5,694 nucleotides of DNA from Actinomycetota bacterium (GCA_005883905.1 VAYD01000085.1:5446-11139); one strand, 5' to 3'. Positions 1 to 5,361 are shown, numbered from the stretch's first letter. The notes: generated by a model not told the origin, from the sequence alone. Numbers and translations: made by a program.

Positions 1-107
1 ATCGCGACCTCCGCTCCCTGCTCGCGCAGGGCGTCGGCGAGGAGCGCCGCGGGGAGGTCGTGGCCGGCGCCGATGTCGGCGGTCACGATGAGCACGCGCG
101 GTTGCAC
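1..107 (-). CDS. Glycosyltransferase, MGDG synthase/UgtP-like, N-terminal fragment (runs off left edge)
   Basis: Only the first 35 codons are inside the window; the gene continues beyond base 1. Reading from a GTG at 107 the protein begins VQPRVLIVTADIGAGHDLPA and goes on through ALLADALREQGAEVA. A hydrophobic first strand followed by a G-A-G-H-D loop (residues 13-17) and an amphipathic helix is the hallmark start of the monogalactosyldiacylglycerol synthase-type N-domain, found in GT28-related processive glycosyltransferases such as UgtP. These transfer sugars from nucleotide donors to diacylglycerol or other lipids at the cytoplasmic membrane face. The catalytic and donor-binding C-terminal half is not visible, so the substrate cannot be named. 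It starts 20 bases after the stop of the zinc-site GNAT gene on the same strand, so the two are probably co-transcribed. No strong Shine-Dalgarno is seen (a weak gaag lies about 8 bases upstream). The GTG start is the best in-frame choice because the motif begins almost at once. Confidence 0.7.
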   Translation of the reverse strand, partial: MQPRVLIVTADIGAGHDLPAALLADALREQGAEVA

Positions 108-127
108 GCGCGCATCTTCGCGCAGCG

Positions 128-808
128 CTACAGATCCAGCTCGAGCCAGACCCGGTCGCGCAGGGGGATGCCGTCGCTGACGAGGTCCGGCGGATACCCG
201 GTCGCCGGGGTGAAGGCGTCGCGCTCGACCGAGCGCATGCGGAAGCCGACGCGCTGGTAGAAGCGCAGGTTGCCGATGTCCGCGGCGGCTGTCGCGACCG
301 CGAGCACCGACCGGCCATCCGAGCGCGCGAGGTCGATCGCCGCCTCGATCAGCCGGCGCCCGATGCCCTCGCCGCGGCGCGAGGGGACGACCGCCATGTT
401 CTTGATCTCGCCGTCGACGAGCTGGAGGTGGCCAATGGCGCCGCCCTCGCCCGACGCGACGAGCACGACGCCGTCGTCGATGTACGCCGCGAGCTGCTCG
501 GGCGAGTCCTCGGCCTCCTCGAACAGGTGGCGCAGCTCGTCGCGCGGACCGGTGTGGATCTCGATCGGGGGCGGCGGGGCCGCGTCGCCTAGGCGGCCGT
601 CGCGAGCCGCCGCGAGGAGTCCCTCGAAGTCGTCGTTGCACGGCCCGCACGCGCGCAGGTGCTCGGGAAGGCCCGGGAGCTCCAGGTCGGGCTGCTCGCC
701 GGCGAGCACGAGGTCGACGTAGACGTGCAGCACGGCGGTCGCCTGCTCGCAGCCGACGTCGCGCGGGTCGGTTCGCAGGAACTGCTCGAGCTGTGGCCAG
801 CGGGTCAA
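128..808 (-). CDS. GNAT acetyltransferase with N-terminal HxxxCxxC zinc-site-like domain
   Basis: A 226-residue two-part protein. The N-terminal part (about residues 1-70) carries C20, H28, H50, C54 and C57; the segment PEHLRACGPC has the HxxxCxxC spacing of anti-sigma-factor zinc domains (zf-HC2/ZAS type) and is followed by a short helix. A proline-rich linker (79-81) leads to a GNAT N-acetyltransferase domain (about 85-226). Its acetyl-CoA loop is PSRRGEGIG (142-150, R/Q-x-x-G-x-G), and NLRFYQRVGF (180-189) provides the motif-B Asn and Tyr. The GNAT part resembles general small-molecule or peptide acetyltransferases; the substrate is unknown. No sigma factor gene is adjacent, so an anti-sigma role is not supported; the Cys/His cluster may bind zinc or be a remnant of that fold. 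The start is a TTG at 808 without a clear ribosome site. Its first three bases overlap the TGA of a 9-codon reading frame from ATG 834, which could couple translation or reflect a one-base frameshift at the true N-terminus. The glycosyltransferase gene follows 20 bases downstream. Confidence 0.85.
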   Translation of the reverse strand: MTRWPQLEQFLRTDPRDVGCEQATAVLHVYVDLVLAGEQPDLELPGLPEHLRACGPCNDDFEGLLAAARDGRLGDAAPPPPIEIHTGPRDELRHLFEEAEDSPEQLAAYIDDGVVLVASGEGGAIGHLQLVDGEIKNMAVVPSRRGEGIGRRLIEAAIDLARSDGRSVLAVATAAADIGNLRFYQRVGFRMRSVERDAFTPATGYPPDLVSDGIPLRDRVWLELDL

Positions 809-834
809 GCGCGATCGCCGAGGTCGAAGTCCAT
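805..834 (-). other. Short upstream reading frame MDFDLGDRA overlapping the TTG start
   Basis: An ATG at 834 preceded by AAGGGA (843-838, spacer of only 3 bases) opens a 9-codon frame, MDFDLGDRA, that ends in TGA at 807-805. The stop overlaps the TTG start of the zinc-site GNAT gene as TTGA. This arrangement could be a leader peptide that couples translation to the main gene. It could also be the real N-terminus of that protein, separated by a one-base indel or sequencing error; joined, it would read MDFDLGDRA then the TRWPQL start of the GNAT gene. The sequence alone does not decide. Confidence 0.35.
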
Positions 835-862
835 GTATCCCTTAGCGGCCAGCGACCGGCGC

Positions 863-892
863 AGCTTACGCCGCGCGTCGCGGCGTAATGAA
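863..892 (-). promoter_or_regulatory. Possible promoter for the zinc-site GNAT/glycosyltransferase unit
   Basis: On the minus strand TTCATT (892-887) and TAAGCT (868-863, matching TANNNT) are 18 bases apart, giving a weak -35/-10 pair that would start transcription near 856, upstream of ATG 834 and TTG 808. The 10-bp inverted repeat fills the spacer between the two hexamers, the classic place for a repressor to block RNA polymerase. The -35 match to TTGACA is poor, so this is tentative. Confidence 0.3.
866..888. promoter_or_regulatory. Perfect 10-bp inverted repeat with 3-bp centre, operator-like
   Basis: The left arm TTACGCCGCG (866-875) is the exact reverse complement of the right arm CGCGGCGTAA (879-888), with CGT between them. 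It sits in the middle of the 120-base divergent region, 40 bases before the VOC-reductase start and 57 bases before the TTG of the zinc-site GNAT. A dyad of this length and position is typical of an operator for a dimeric repressor (TetR, MarR, LacI or similar); the cognate regulator is not encoded in the window. It could also form an RNA hairpin in a long leader. The dyad itself is certain; the function is inferred. Confidence 0.6.
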
Positions 893-915
893 CGCGGGCA
901 TCGCGCTGACACCAT

Positions 916-921
916 GGGAGG
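916..921 (+). promoter_or_regulatory. Ribosome binding site GGGAGG deciding the VOC-reductase start
   Basis: GGGAGG at 916-921 is 7 bases before GTG 929 but only one base before ATG 923, and it lies inside the frame opened by ATG 914. Normal Shine-Dalgarno spacing favours GTG 929. The resulting protein start, RVARHTDDL after the initiator, also matches where VOC domains usually begin. Confidence 0.55.
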
Positions 922-928
922 CATGCGT

Positions 929-1831
929 GTGCGCGTCGCCCGACATACCGATGACCTGCCACGTCTGGTCGCCTTCTACCGCGACCGGATCGGGCTGCCC
1001 GAGCTCGGCGGCTTCACCGGCCACGACGGCTACGACGGCGTGTTCCTCGACCTTCCGGGCACCGGCGCGCACCTGGAGCTGACGACGGGCGGCGACCACG
1101 CGGCCGGCGACCCGCACCCGGAGGACCTGCTCGTCCTGTACTTCGACGACCAGGCGGCGATCGACGCGATCACGGCGCGCATGGGGGAGGCGCCCGTCCG
1201 TCCCGCGAACCCGTACTGGGAATGCCACGCGCTGACGTTCGCCGATCCCGACGGCCACCACGTCGTGCTGGTCGGGCCGGACGGCGACGGGACGACGCGG
1301 CTGTTGCTCGTCACCGGCAGCACGCGGCGCGCGTCGACCAACAGCGCCGCCCTGCGCGCGGCCCAGGAGCTCGTCCCGCCCGGCACCGAGACCGTGCTGC
1401 ACGAGCAGCTCGGCGAGCTGCCGCAGTTCGATCCCGATGCCGACCACGACCCGCTGCCGCCGGCCGTCGTGGAGCTGCGCGCCGCGATCGCGGCGGCGAC
1501 CGCCGTCGTGTTCTGCACGCCGGAGTACGCGGGCACACTCCCGGGCTCGTTCAAGAACCTCCTGGACTGGACGGTCGGCGGCGCCGAGCTGTACGGCAAG
1601 CGGGCGGCGTGGATCAACGTCGCGTCGCCCGGGCGGGGCGGCGGCGCCGAGGAGACGCTCGCGACGGTGCTCGGCTATGTGGGCGCCGAGGTCATGGCGG
1701 CGAGCGGCGCGCGCGTCACCGTGCCCCGCGACGCCGTCGACGCGACGGGGACCCTTGTCGACGAGGGCGTCCGGGCCGAGCTCGCGGGGGTCCTCGCCGC
1801 GATCGTCGCCGAAGCGCGGGGCGCGGCGTGA
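929..1831 (+). CDS. VOC domain - NADPH-dependent FMN reductase fusion protein
   Basis: A 300-residue cytoplasmic protein built from two complete domains. Residues 1-117 are a VOC-superfamily (glyoxalase/bleomycin-resistance/dioxygenase) domain: RVARHTDDLPRLVAFYRD at the start, GHDGYDGVFLDLPG, then AHLELT and HALTFADPDGHHVVLV. H6, E50 and H100 sit where VOC metal ligands usually occur; this assignment is by pattern only. After a short linker (GPDGDGTT) residues 124-300 form an NADPH-dependent FMN reductase flavodoxin-like domain. It has the phosphate-binding loop GSTRRASTN (130-138), CTPEYAGTLPGSFKNLLDW (196-214) and the GRGGG flavin-side loop (235-239). Such reductases make reduced FMN or reduce quinones, nitro compounds or chromate; VOC partners include thiol transferases, dioxygenases and binding-only resistance proteins. 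Joined in one chain they suggest a flavin-supported detoxification or oxygenation function, but no substrate can be named. I use GTG 929 because of the GGGAGG site; ATG 923 or 914 would add 2 or 5 residues. Its stop overlaps the next gene's start as GTGA, pointing to translational coupling. Confidence 0.9.
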   Translation: MRVARHTDDLPRLVAFYRDRIGLPELGGFTGHDGYDGVFLDLPGTGAHLELTTGGDHAAGDPHPEDLLVLYFDDQAAIDAITARMGEAPVRPANPYWECHALTFADPDGHHVVLVGPDGDGTTRLLLVTGSTRRASTNSAALRAAQELVPPGTETVLHEQLGELPQFDPDADHDPLPPAVVELRAAIAAATAVVFCTPEYAGTLPGSFKNLLDWTVGGAELYGKRAAWINVASPGRGGGAEETLATVLGYVGAEVMAASGARVTVPRDAVDATGTLVDEGVRAELAGVLAAIVAEARGAA

Positions 1832-2466
1832 TCGGCGACGACGACCTCTACCGCCGCGGCGTCGACACGCTCGTCGCCTCGTGGGAGCAGTACGCGCGCG
1901 GCGTGCCCGGCGCGGCGATGCTGCGCGCGCCGGGCGTGACTGCGGCAGTCTTCACGCGCGAGCCCGAGCGCCGCGTCTACAACAACGCGGTCGCCGAGCG
2001 CGACCTCGCGGCCGCCGACCGCGCCGCCGCGCTGGAGGCGGCCGAAGCCGCATACGCGGCGGCCGGCGTCGGGCGCTTCGCCCTCTGGGTCCACGAGCGC
2101 GACCCGGCGATGCGCCGCGACGTCGAGCGCCGCGGCTACGCGCTCGACACGACGACCCGCGCGATGGGGATGGCGCTGGGCGACGTCGCGCTGCCGCGCC
2201 CGGACATCGAGCTCGCCACTGTGGAGTGGGAGGTGTACCTGCGCGCCTTCGACATGCCGGCGGGGCTGCTGCGCGGCGCCGACCTGGCCGCGTTCGCGAT
2301 CCTCGTCGCCCAAACCGGCGGCGAGCCCGTCGCGACCGCGATGGCGTTCGACCATGGCGCCGATTGCGGGATCTACAACGTCGGGACGGTCGAGCACGCG
2401 CGCCGCCGCGGCTTCGGTGCGGCGCTGACCGCGCTGCATCTGCACGACGCCGTCGCTCGCGGCTGA
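1828..2466 (+). CDS. GNAT-family acetyltransferase, C-terminus truncated by apparent frameshifting deletion
   Basis: A 212-residue protein starting at a GTG that overlaps the stop of the VOC-reductase gene (GTGA), with no clear Shine-Dalgarno of its own, so translation is probably coupled. The N-terminal two thirds (DLYRRGVDTLVASWEQYARG, later FALWVHERDPAMRRDVERRGY) resemble actinobacterial tandem or divergent GNAT proteins. The C-terminal part has the acetyl-CoA loop HARRRGFGAAL (190-200, R-x-x-G-x-G/A), followed by TALHLHDAVARG and then a TGA. Family members normally continue for about 35 residues through a strand and the motif-B helix, including a Tyr often serving as general acid and a GFRDLG ending. 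That ending is found immediately downstream in the +1 frame (2462-2533). The annotated product therefore lacks the last strands and motif B and is probably inactive, unless the frameshift is an assembly error or is bypassed. Substrate unknown. Confidence 0.8.
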   Translation: MIGDDDLYRRGVDTLVASWEQYARGVPGAAMLRAPGVTAAVFTREPERRVYNNAVAERDLAAADRAAALEAAEAAYAAAGVGRFALWVHERDPAMRRDVERRGYALDTTTRAMGMALGDVALPRPDIELATVEWEVYLRAFDMPAGLLRGADLAAFAILVAQTGGEPVATAMAFDHGADCGIYNVGTVEHARRRGFGAALTALHLHDAVARG

Positions 2467-2533
2467 GCGGATGTACGCGTCGGTCGGCTTCCGCGACCTT
2501 GGCCGGTACCTGGAGTTCGTCCCTACGCGCTGA
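2462..2533 (+). pseudogene. Out-of-frame C-terminal remnant of the GNAT gene
   Basis: Read in the frame +1 to the upstream GNAT gene, these bases encode AERMYASVGFRDLGRYLEF followed by VPTR and a TGA. This is a textbook GNAT motif-B ending (Met-Tyr, small residues, GFRDLG, then a terminal aromatic/VP). It lies exactly where the preceding gene should continue. Codon use is GC-rich at third positions, consistent with recent coding use. It overlaps the last 11 bases of the convergent P450 gene. A separate short gene is unlikely because it has no start signal of its own beyond an internal ATG at 2471. Confidence 0.65.
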
Positions 2534-3737
2534 ACCGCACCGGCAGCTCGTCCACGCCGTAGATGCCGCTGACGCTCTGCAGCACCGGCTCGCCGGCGAG
2601 CTCGATGCGCTCGGCGCGCCGCGCCAGGAACGCGAGCGCCTCGCCGAGCTCCGCCCGCGCGAGGTTCGCGCCGACGCAGTAGTGGATGCCCGCGCCGAAG
2701 GTCAGCATGCGCTTGGTCTCGCGCGGGGCCCGGATGTCGAAGTCGTCCGGCGCCTCGTCGCGGTTGGCGGTGAACGCGCAGATGGCGACGACCGAGCCCT
2801 CCGGGAACGTGACGCCGTTGATCTCGACGGGCTCGACCATCAGCCGCGCGGTGAGCGGCGTGATCGGCTCGTAGCGCAGCGCCTCCTCGGCTGCGCGCGG
2901 CGCGAGATCGTCCGGGTCGGCGCGCAGCGCAGCCCACTGCTCGGGGCGCTCGGCGAGCAGCCGGATCGCGTGCGCGAGCTGGCTCTGCGTCGTGTCGACC
3001 CCGCCGACGAGGACGTTGAGGACGAGGTTCTCGAGCTCTACGTCCGACAGCCGCTCGCCCTCCTCCTCGGCGAGGATCAGCGACGAGATCAGGTCGTCGG
3101 ACGGCGTCTCGCGCCGCCGGGCGATCAGCGGCCGCACCCACGCGTAGAACTCCGCGACCTTGCGCTGCATCGTCGCCAGCTGCTGGGGGTCGCCGAGCGC
3201 GATCGGATCGAACTGGCGCTGGATCCACATCGACCAGTCGTGGAGCCGCGGCGCGTCGTCCTCGGGCGCTCCCATGACCCGCGCGATCGTCCGCGACGGG
3301 TACGGCTTGGCGAGCTCGGCGACGAAGTCGAAGCGCTCCCCGCCGGAGACCGCCGGCCAGAGGTCCGCGAGGATCTCGCGCATGAACGGGCGGTAGCGCT
3401 CGACCGCGCGCGGGCTCAGCGCCGGGTTCACGAGGCTGCGCAGGCGCGAGTGGTCGCCGCCGTTGATGTTGATGATGTTGCGGACCATCTGCTCGTGCAG
3501 CGGCCCGTCGGCGACGTTGAAGAGCTGCGCGAGCAGCAGCCCGGGGAAGATCGCCGACTTCGTGCGCAGGAACTGCTCGCCGGCGGCGCGGTCGAGGACG
3601 ACCGTGCCGAGCGGCGCGCGCGCCAGCCACGAGCCGCCGGCGCGCAGCTCGCGCATAGCGTCGTGCCAGCGCTCGCCCAGCAGCTGCGGGTCATTGAGGT
3701 CGATCTCGGGCAGGTCGAGCTCGGTGACGAGCGGCAT
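2523..3737 (-). CDS. Cytochrome P450
   Basis: A complete 404-residue soluble bacterial P450, the usual length for class I enzymes. All landmark motifs are present: the C-helix HSRLR (96-100) contacting heme propionate, the I-helix oxygen-activation segment GGVDTT (245-250), the K-helix ExxR at E285-R288 within EEALRYEP, and the heme-binding loop FGAGIHYCVG (347-356), in which C354 is the thiolate ligand. It would oxidise a small hydrophobic compound, using electrons from a ferredoxin and ferredoxin reductase; neither is encoded in the window, so partners must lie elsewhere. The acid-alcohol pair before the I-helix threonine (D248-T249-T250) is intact, so the enzyme should be catalytically competent. 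There is no membrane anchor. ATG 3737 is the start because MPLVTELDLPEIDLNDPQLL is a typical P450 opening; no Shine-Dalgarno precedes it. The 3' end converges on the broken GNAT gene, and the 5' end diverges from the Asp-box protein. I cannot assign a CYP family or substrate. Confidence 0.97.
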   Translation of the reverse strand: MPLVTELDLPEIDLNDPQLLGERWHDAMRELRAGGSWLARAPLGTVVLDRAAGEQFLRTKSAIFPGLLLAQLFNVADGPLHEQMVRNIININGGDHSRLRSLVNPALSPRAVERYRPFMREILADLWPAVSGGERFDFVAELAKPYPSRTIARVMGAPEDDAPRLHDWSMWIQRQFDPIALGDPQQLATMQRKVAEFYAWVRPLIARRRETPSDDLISSLILAEEEGERLSDVELENLVLNVLVGGVDTTQSQLAHAIRLLAERPEQWAALRADPDDLAPRAAEEALRYEPITPLTARLMVEPVEINGVTFPEGSVVAICAFTANRDEAPDDFDIRAPRETKRMLTFGAGIHYCVGANLARAELGEALAFLARRAERIELAGEPVLQSVSGIYGVDELPVRFSA

Positions 3738-3745
3738 GGCGCAGG

Positions 3746-3751
3746 ATTATC
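3746..3751 (-). promoter_or_regulatory. Possible -10 element for a leaderless P450 transcript
   Basis: GATAAT on the minus strand (3751-3746) ends 8 bases before the A of ATG 3737, so transcription could begin at or near the start codon. This agrees with the lack of a Shine-Dalgarno, since leaderless mRNAs are common in actinobacteria. No convincing -35 is seen about 17 bases upstream. Confidence 0.35.
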
Positions 3752-3773
3752 GTCGACCGGCGGACCGCCCGCA

Positions 3774-3802
3774 TCGACTTCGGCGGCGGCCCAGGGTAGG
3801 GT
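3774..3802 (+). promoter_or_regulatory. Likely promoter for the secreted Asp-box protein
   Basis: TCGACT (3774-3779), one change from TTGACT, and TAGGGT (3797-3802, a common actinobacterial TANNNT form) are separated by 17 bases. Transcription would begin near 3809 and give a leader of about 33 bases containing the strong ribosome site. The match is by eye against SigA-type consensus. Confidence 0.4.
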
Positions 3803-3824
3803 CGCGCCCCACGGTTTCCAGCAC

Positions 3825-3837
3825 GAGGAGGAGGAGG
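3825..3837 (+). promoter_or_regulatory. Strong ribosome binding site (GAG repeat) for the Asp-box protein
   Basis: GAGGAGGAGGAGG, four GAG units, ends 4 bases before ATG 3842. It offers several overlapping AGGAGG registers and is by far the strongest Shine-Dalgarno in the window, suggesting efficient translation. A triplet repeat in this position could vary in copy number. Confidence 0.85.
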
Positions 3838-3841
3838 CAGG

Positions 3842-5350
3842 ATGTTGCGGTTCCATGGACGGTTGGCGGGTGTCGCTGCTGCATTGATCACGGCGGTCGG
3901 CCTTCCGGCGGCGGCTCATGCCGCGACCCTGCAGATCAGCGCCGATCCCTTCACGCAGTCGACGTGCGCCGCGTCGACGACGACGAACCACCGAACCGAG
4001 GTCGAGCCCGACACGTTCTCGAACGGCTCGACGATCGTCGCGGCCTTCCAGGTCGGGCGCGTCTATGACGGCGGCGCCTGCGCGATCGGCTTTGCGACCT
4101 CGACGAACAACGGCGCCACTTGGACGAACGGCCTGCTGCCGGGCATCACGAAGTGGGCCGGGGGCGGCCCGAATGACCGCGCGACCGACGCCTCGGTCGC
4201 CTACGACGCCAGGCACAACGTCTGGCTGGTCTCATCGCTGACGCTGCTCGAGTCCGGCGGGGTCCTCGGCAACGCCGTCGTGACGAGCCGTTCGACCGAC
4301 GGCGGCCTGACGTGGGGCAACCCCGTCACGACCGCGACGGCGGGCGCGGGCGATCTCGACAAGAACTGGATCGTCTGTGACAACACCGCCACCAGCCCGT
4401 TCTACGGCAACTGCTACACGCAGTGGGACGACCACGGGGCCGGCAACCGGCTCGAGATGAGCACGTCCAGCGACGGCGGCCTCACCTGGGGCGCGGCGAA
4501 GACCAACAACACCGGCGTGATCGGCGGCCAGCCGGTCGTTCGTCCGGACGGCACGGTGATCGTGCCGATCGCCAACGCCAACGAGACCGCGATCGGCGCG
4601 TTCAACTCGACGAACGGCGGCGCGAGCTGGAGCGCCGTGACGACGATCGCCGCCGTCAGCCACCACCGCGTGGCCGGAAGCCTGCGCGAGGGGCCGCTGC
4701 CCTCGGCGGAGATCGACGGCGCCGGGACGGTGTACGTCGCGTGGACGGACTGCCGCTTCCGCAGGTCGTGCAAGGCCAACGACATCGTGTTGAGCCACTC
4801 CCTGAACTCCCCGGGGACGAGCTGGTCGGCCGTCAGCCGCGTGCCGATCGACGCCACGAACAGCAGCGTCGACCACTTCATCCCCGGCCTCGCCGTGAAC
4901 AAGGCGACGTCGGGTAGCGGGGCGCAGCTCGGCCTGACGTACTACTTCTACCCGCCGCGCAGCACGTCGCTGAGCGTCGGCTTCGTCTCGTCGGCCAACG
5001 CCGGCAGCACCTGGAGCTCGCCGACGACGGTGGCGAGCGGGATGCCGTCGACCTGGGTCGCCACGACGAGCCAGGGCCGGATGGTCGGCGATTACATCTC
5101 GACGTCGTTCGGCTCCGACAATTTCGCGCACGGCGCGTTCGCGACGGCGTCCGCGCCGACGTCGGGCAGCAGCTGCAGCCAGGTCCTGGACAACTGCAGC
5201 GAGCCCACGAGCACGTTCGCGTCCGGGCTGGCCTCGGGCGGCAGCGCGTCTGGCGCGAGCTCACCGGTCCTCTACGGCGGGAGCGGGAACGGCAACGCCG
5301 CGAGCCTCTGGAACGTCGTGGACAACAACGGGAGCAAGCACCGCGACTGA
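3842..5350 (+). CDS. Secreted sialidase-superfamily protein with five Asp-box (BNR) repeats
   Basis: A 502-residue exported protein. Residues 1-27 form a Sec signal peptide: basic start MLRFHGR, hydrophobic core, and an AHA cleavage site before ATLQIS. The mature part has five Asp boxes, S-x-D/N-x-G-x-T/S-W-like: STNNGATW (87-94), STDGGLTW (151-158), SSDGGLTW (209-216), STNGGASW (256-263) and SANAGSTW (384-391, a degenerate copy). They lie in turns between propeller blades, so a six-bladed sialidase-type beta-propeller is expected. Conserved blocks such as DLDKNWIVCDN (171-181), VYVAWTDCRFR (297-307) and GRMVGDY (412-418) fit the BNR/exo-alpha-sialidase-like proteins of soil bacteria. I see no N-terminal FRIP-type arginine motif and cannot place the sialidase Tyr/Glu pair, so glycosidase activity is unproven; it may be a carbohydrate-binding or other hydrolase propeller. 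Eight cysteines occur in close pairs (42/80, 179/191, 304/310, 445/452), fitting extracellular disulfides. The tail (453-502) is rich in Ser, Gly and Asn, with no LPxTG or membrane anchor, so release from the cell is likely. It has its own promoter and ribosome site and is probably monocistronic. Confidence 0.93.
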   Translation: MLRFHGRLAGVAAALITAVGLPAAAHAATLQISADPFTQSTCAASTTTNHRTEVEPDTFSNGSTIVAAFQVGRVYDGGACAIGFATSTNNGATWTNGLLPGITKWAGGGPNDRATDASVAYDARHNVWLVSSLTLLESGGVLGNAVVTSRSTDGGLTWGNPVTTATAGAGDLDKNWIVCDNTATSPFYGNCYTQWDDHGAGNRLEMSTSSDGGLTWGAAKTNNTGVIGGQPVVRPDGTVIVPIANANETAIGAFNSTNGGASWSAVTTIAAVSHHRVAGSLREGPLPSAEIDGAGTVYVAWTDCRFRRSCKANDIVLSHSLNSPGTSWSAVSRVPIDATNSSVDHFIPGLAVNKATSGSGAQLGLTYYFYPPRSTSLSVGFVSSANAGSTWSSPTTVASGMPSTWVATTSQGRMVGDYISTSFGSDNFAHGAFATASAPTSGSSCSQVLDNCSEPTSTFASGLASGGSASGASSPVLYGGSGNGNAASLWNVVDNNGSKHRD

Positions 5351-5361
5351 GCGGCGCCTGA

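Noticed and set aside
128..340. Anti-sigma factor call for the gene with HxxxCxxC
   Set aside because: The HxxxCxxC segment is at the N-terminal end of an acetyltransferase, and there is no sigma factor or membrane segment nearby, so only a zinc-site-like module is claimed.
659..928. In-frame 5' extension of the VOC-reductase gene
   Set aside because: It lies antisense to the zinc-site GNAT and crosses the divergent promoter region and the dyad; the VOC domain begins right after 929, and GGGAGG marks that start.
866..1447. 193-residue minus-strand open frame opposite the VOC domain
   Set aside because: Product is Val/Arg/Ala-rich without a motif and starts within the fused gene; explained as antisense of GC-rich coding DNA.
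1675..3630. 651-residue minus-strand open frame
   Set aside because: Shadow of the P450 in another frame and antisense of the GNAT; composition is Ala/Arg-dominated and no domain is recognisable.
1437..3887. 816-residue plus-strand open frame
   Set aside because: Arg/Pro-rich low-complexity product with no motif; it crosses the VOC-reductase, GNAT and the entire antisense of the P450, all of which have clear family motifs. A typical GC-rich shadow frame.
4232..5131. 299-residue minus-strand open frame opposite the Asp-box gene
   Set aside because: Repetitive Arg/Ala/Val composition, no ribosome site, and full overlap with a gene having a signal peptide and Asp boxes.
3842..5350. Naming the Asp-box protein a true exo-alpha-sialidase
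   Set aside because: Asp boxes occur in many propellers, and the catalytic Arg/Tyr/Glu set could not be located by eye.
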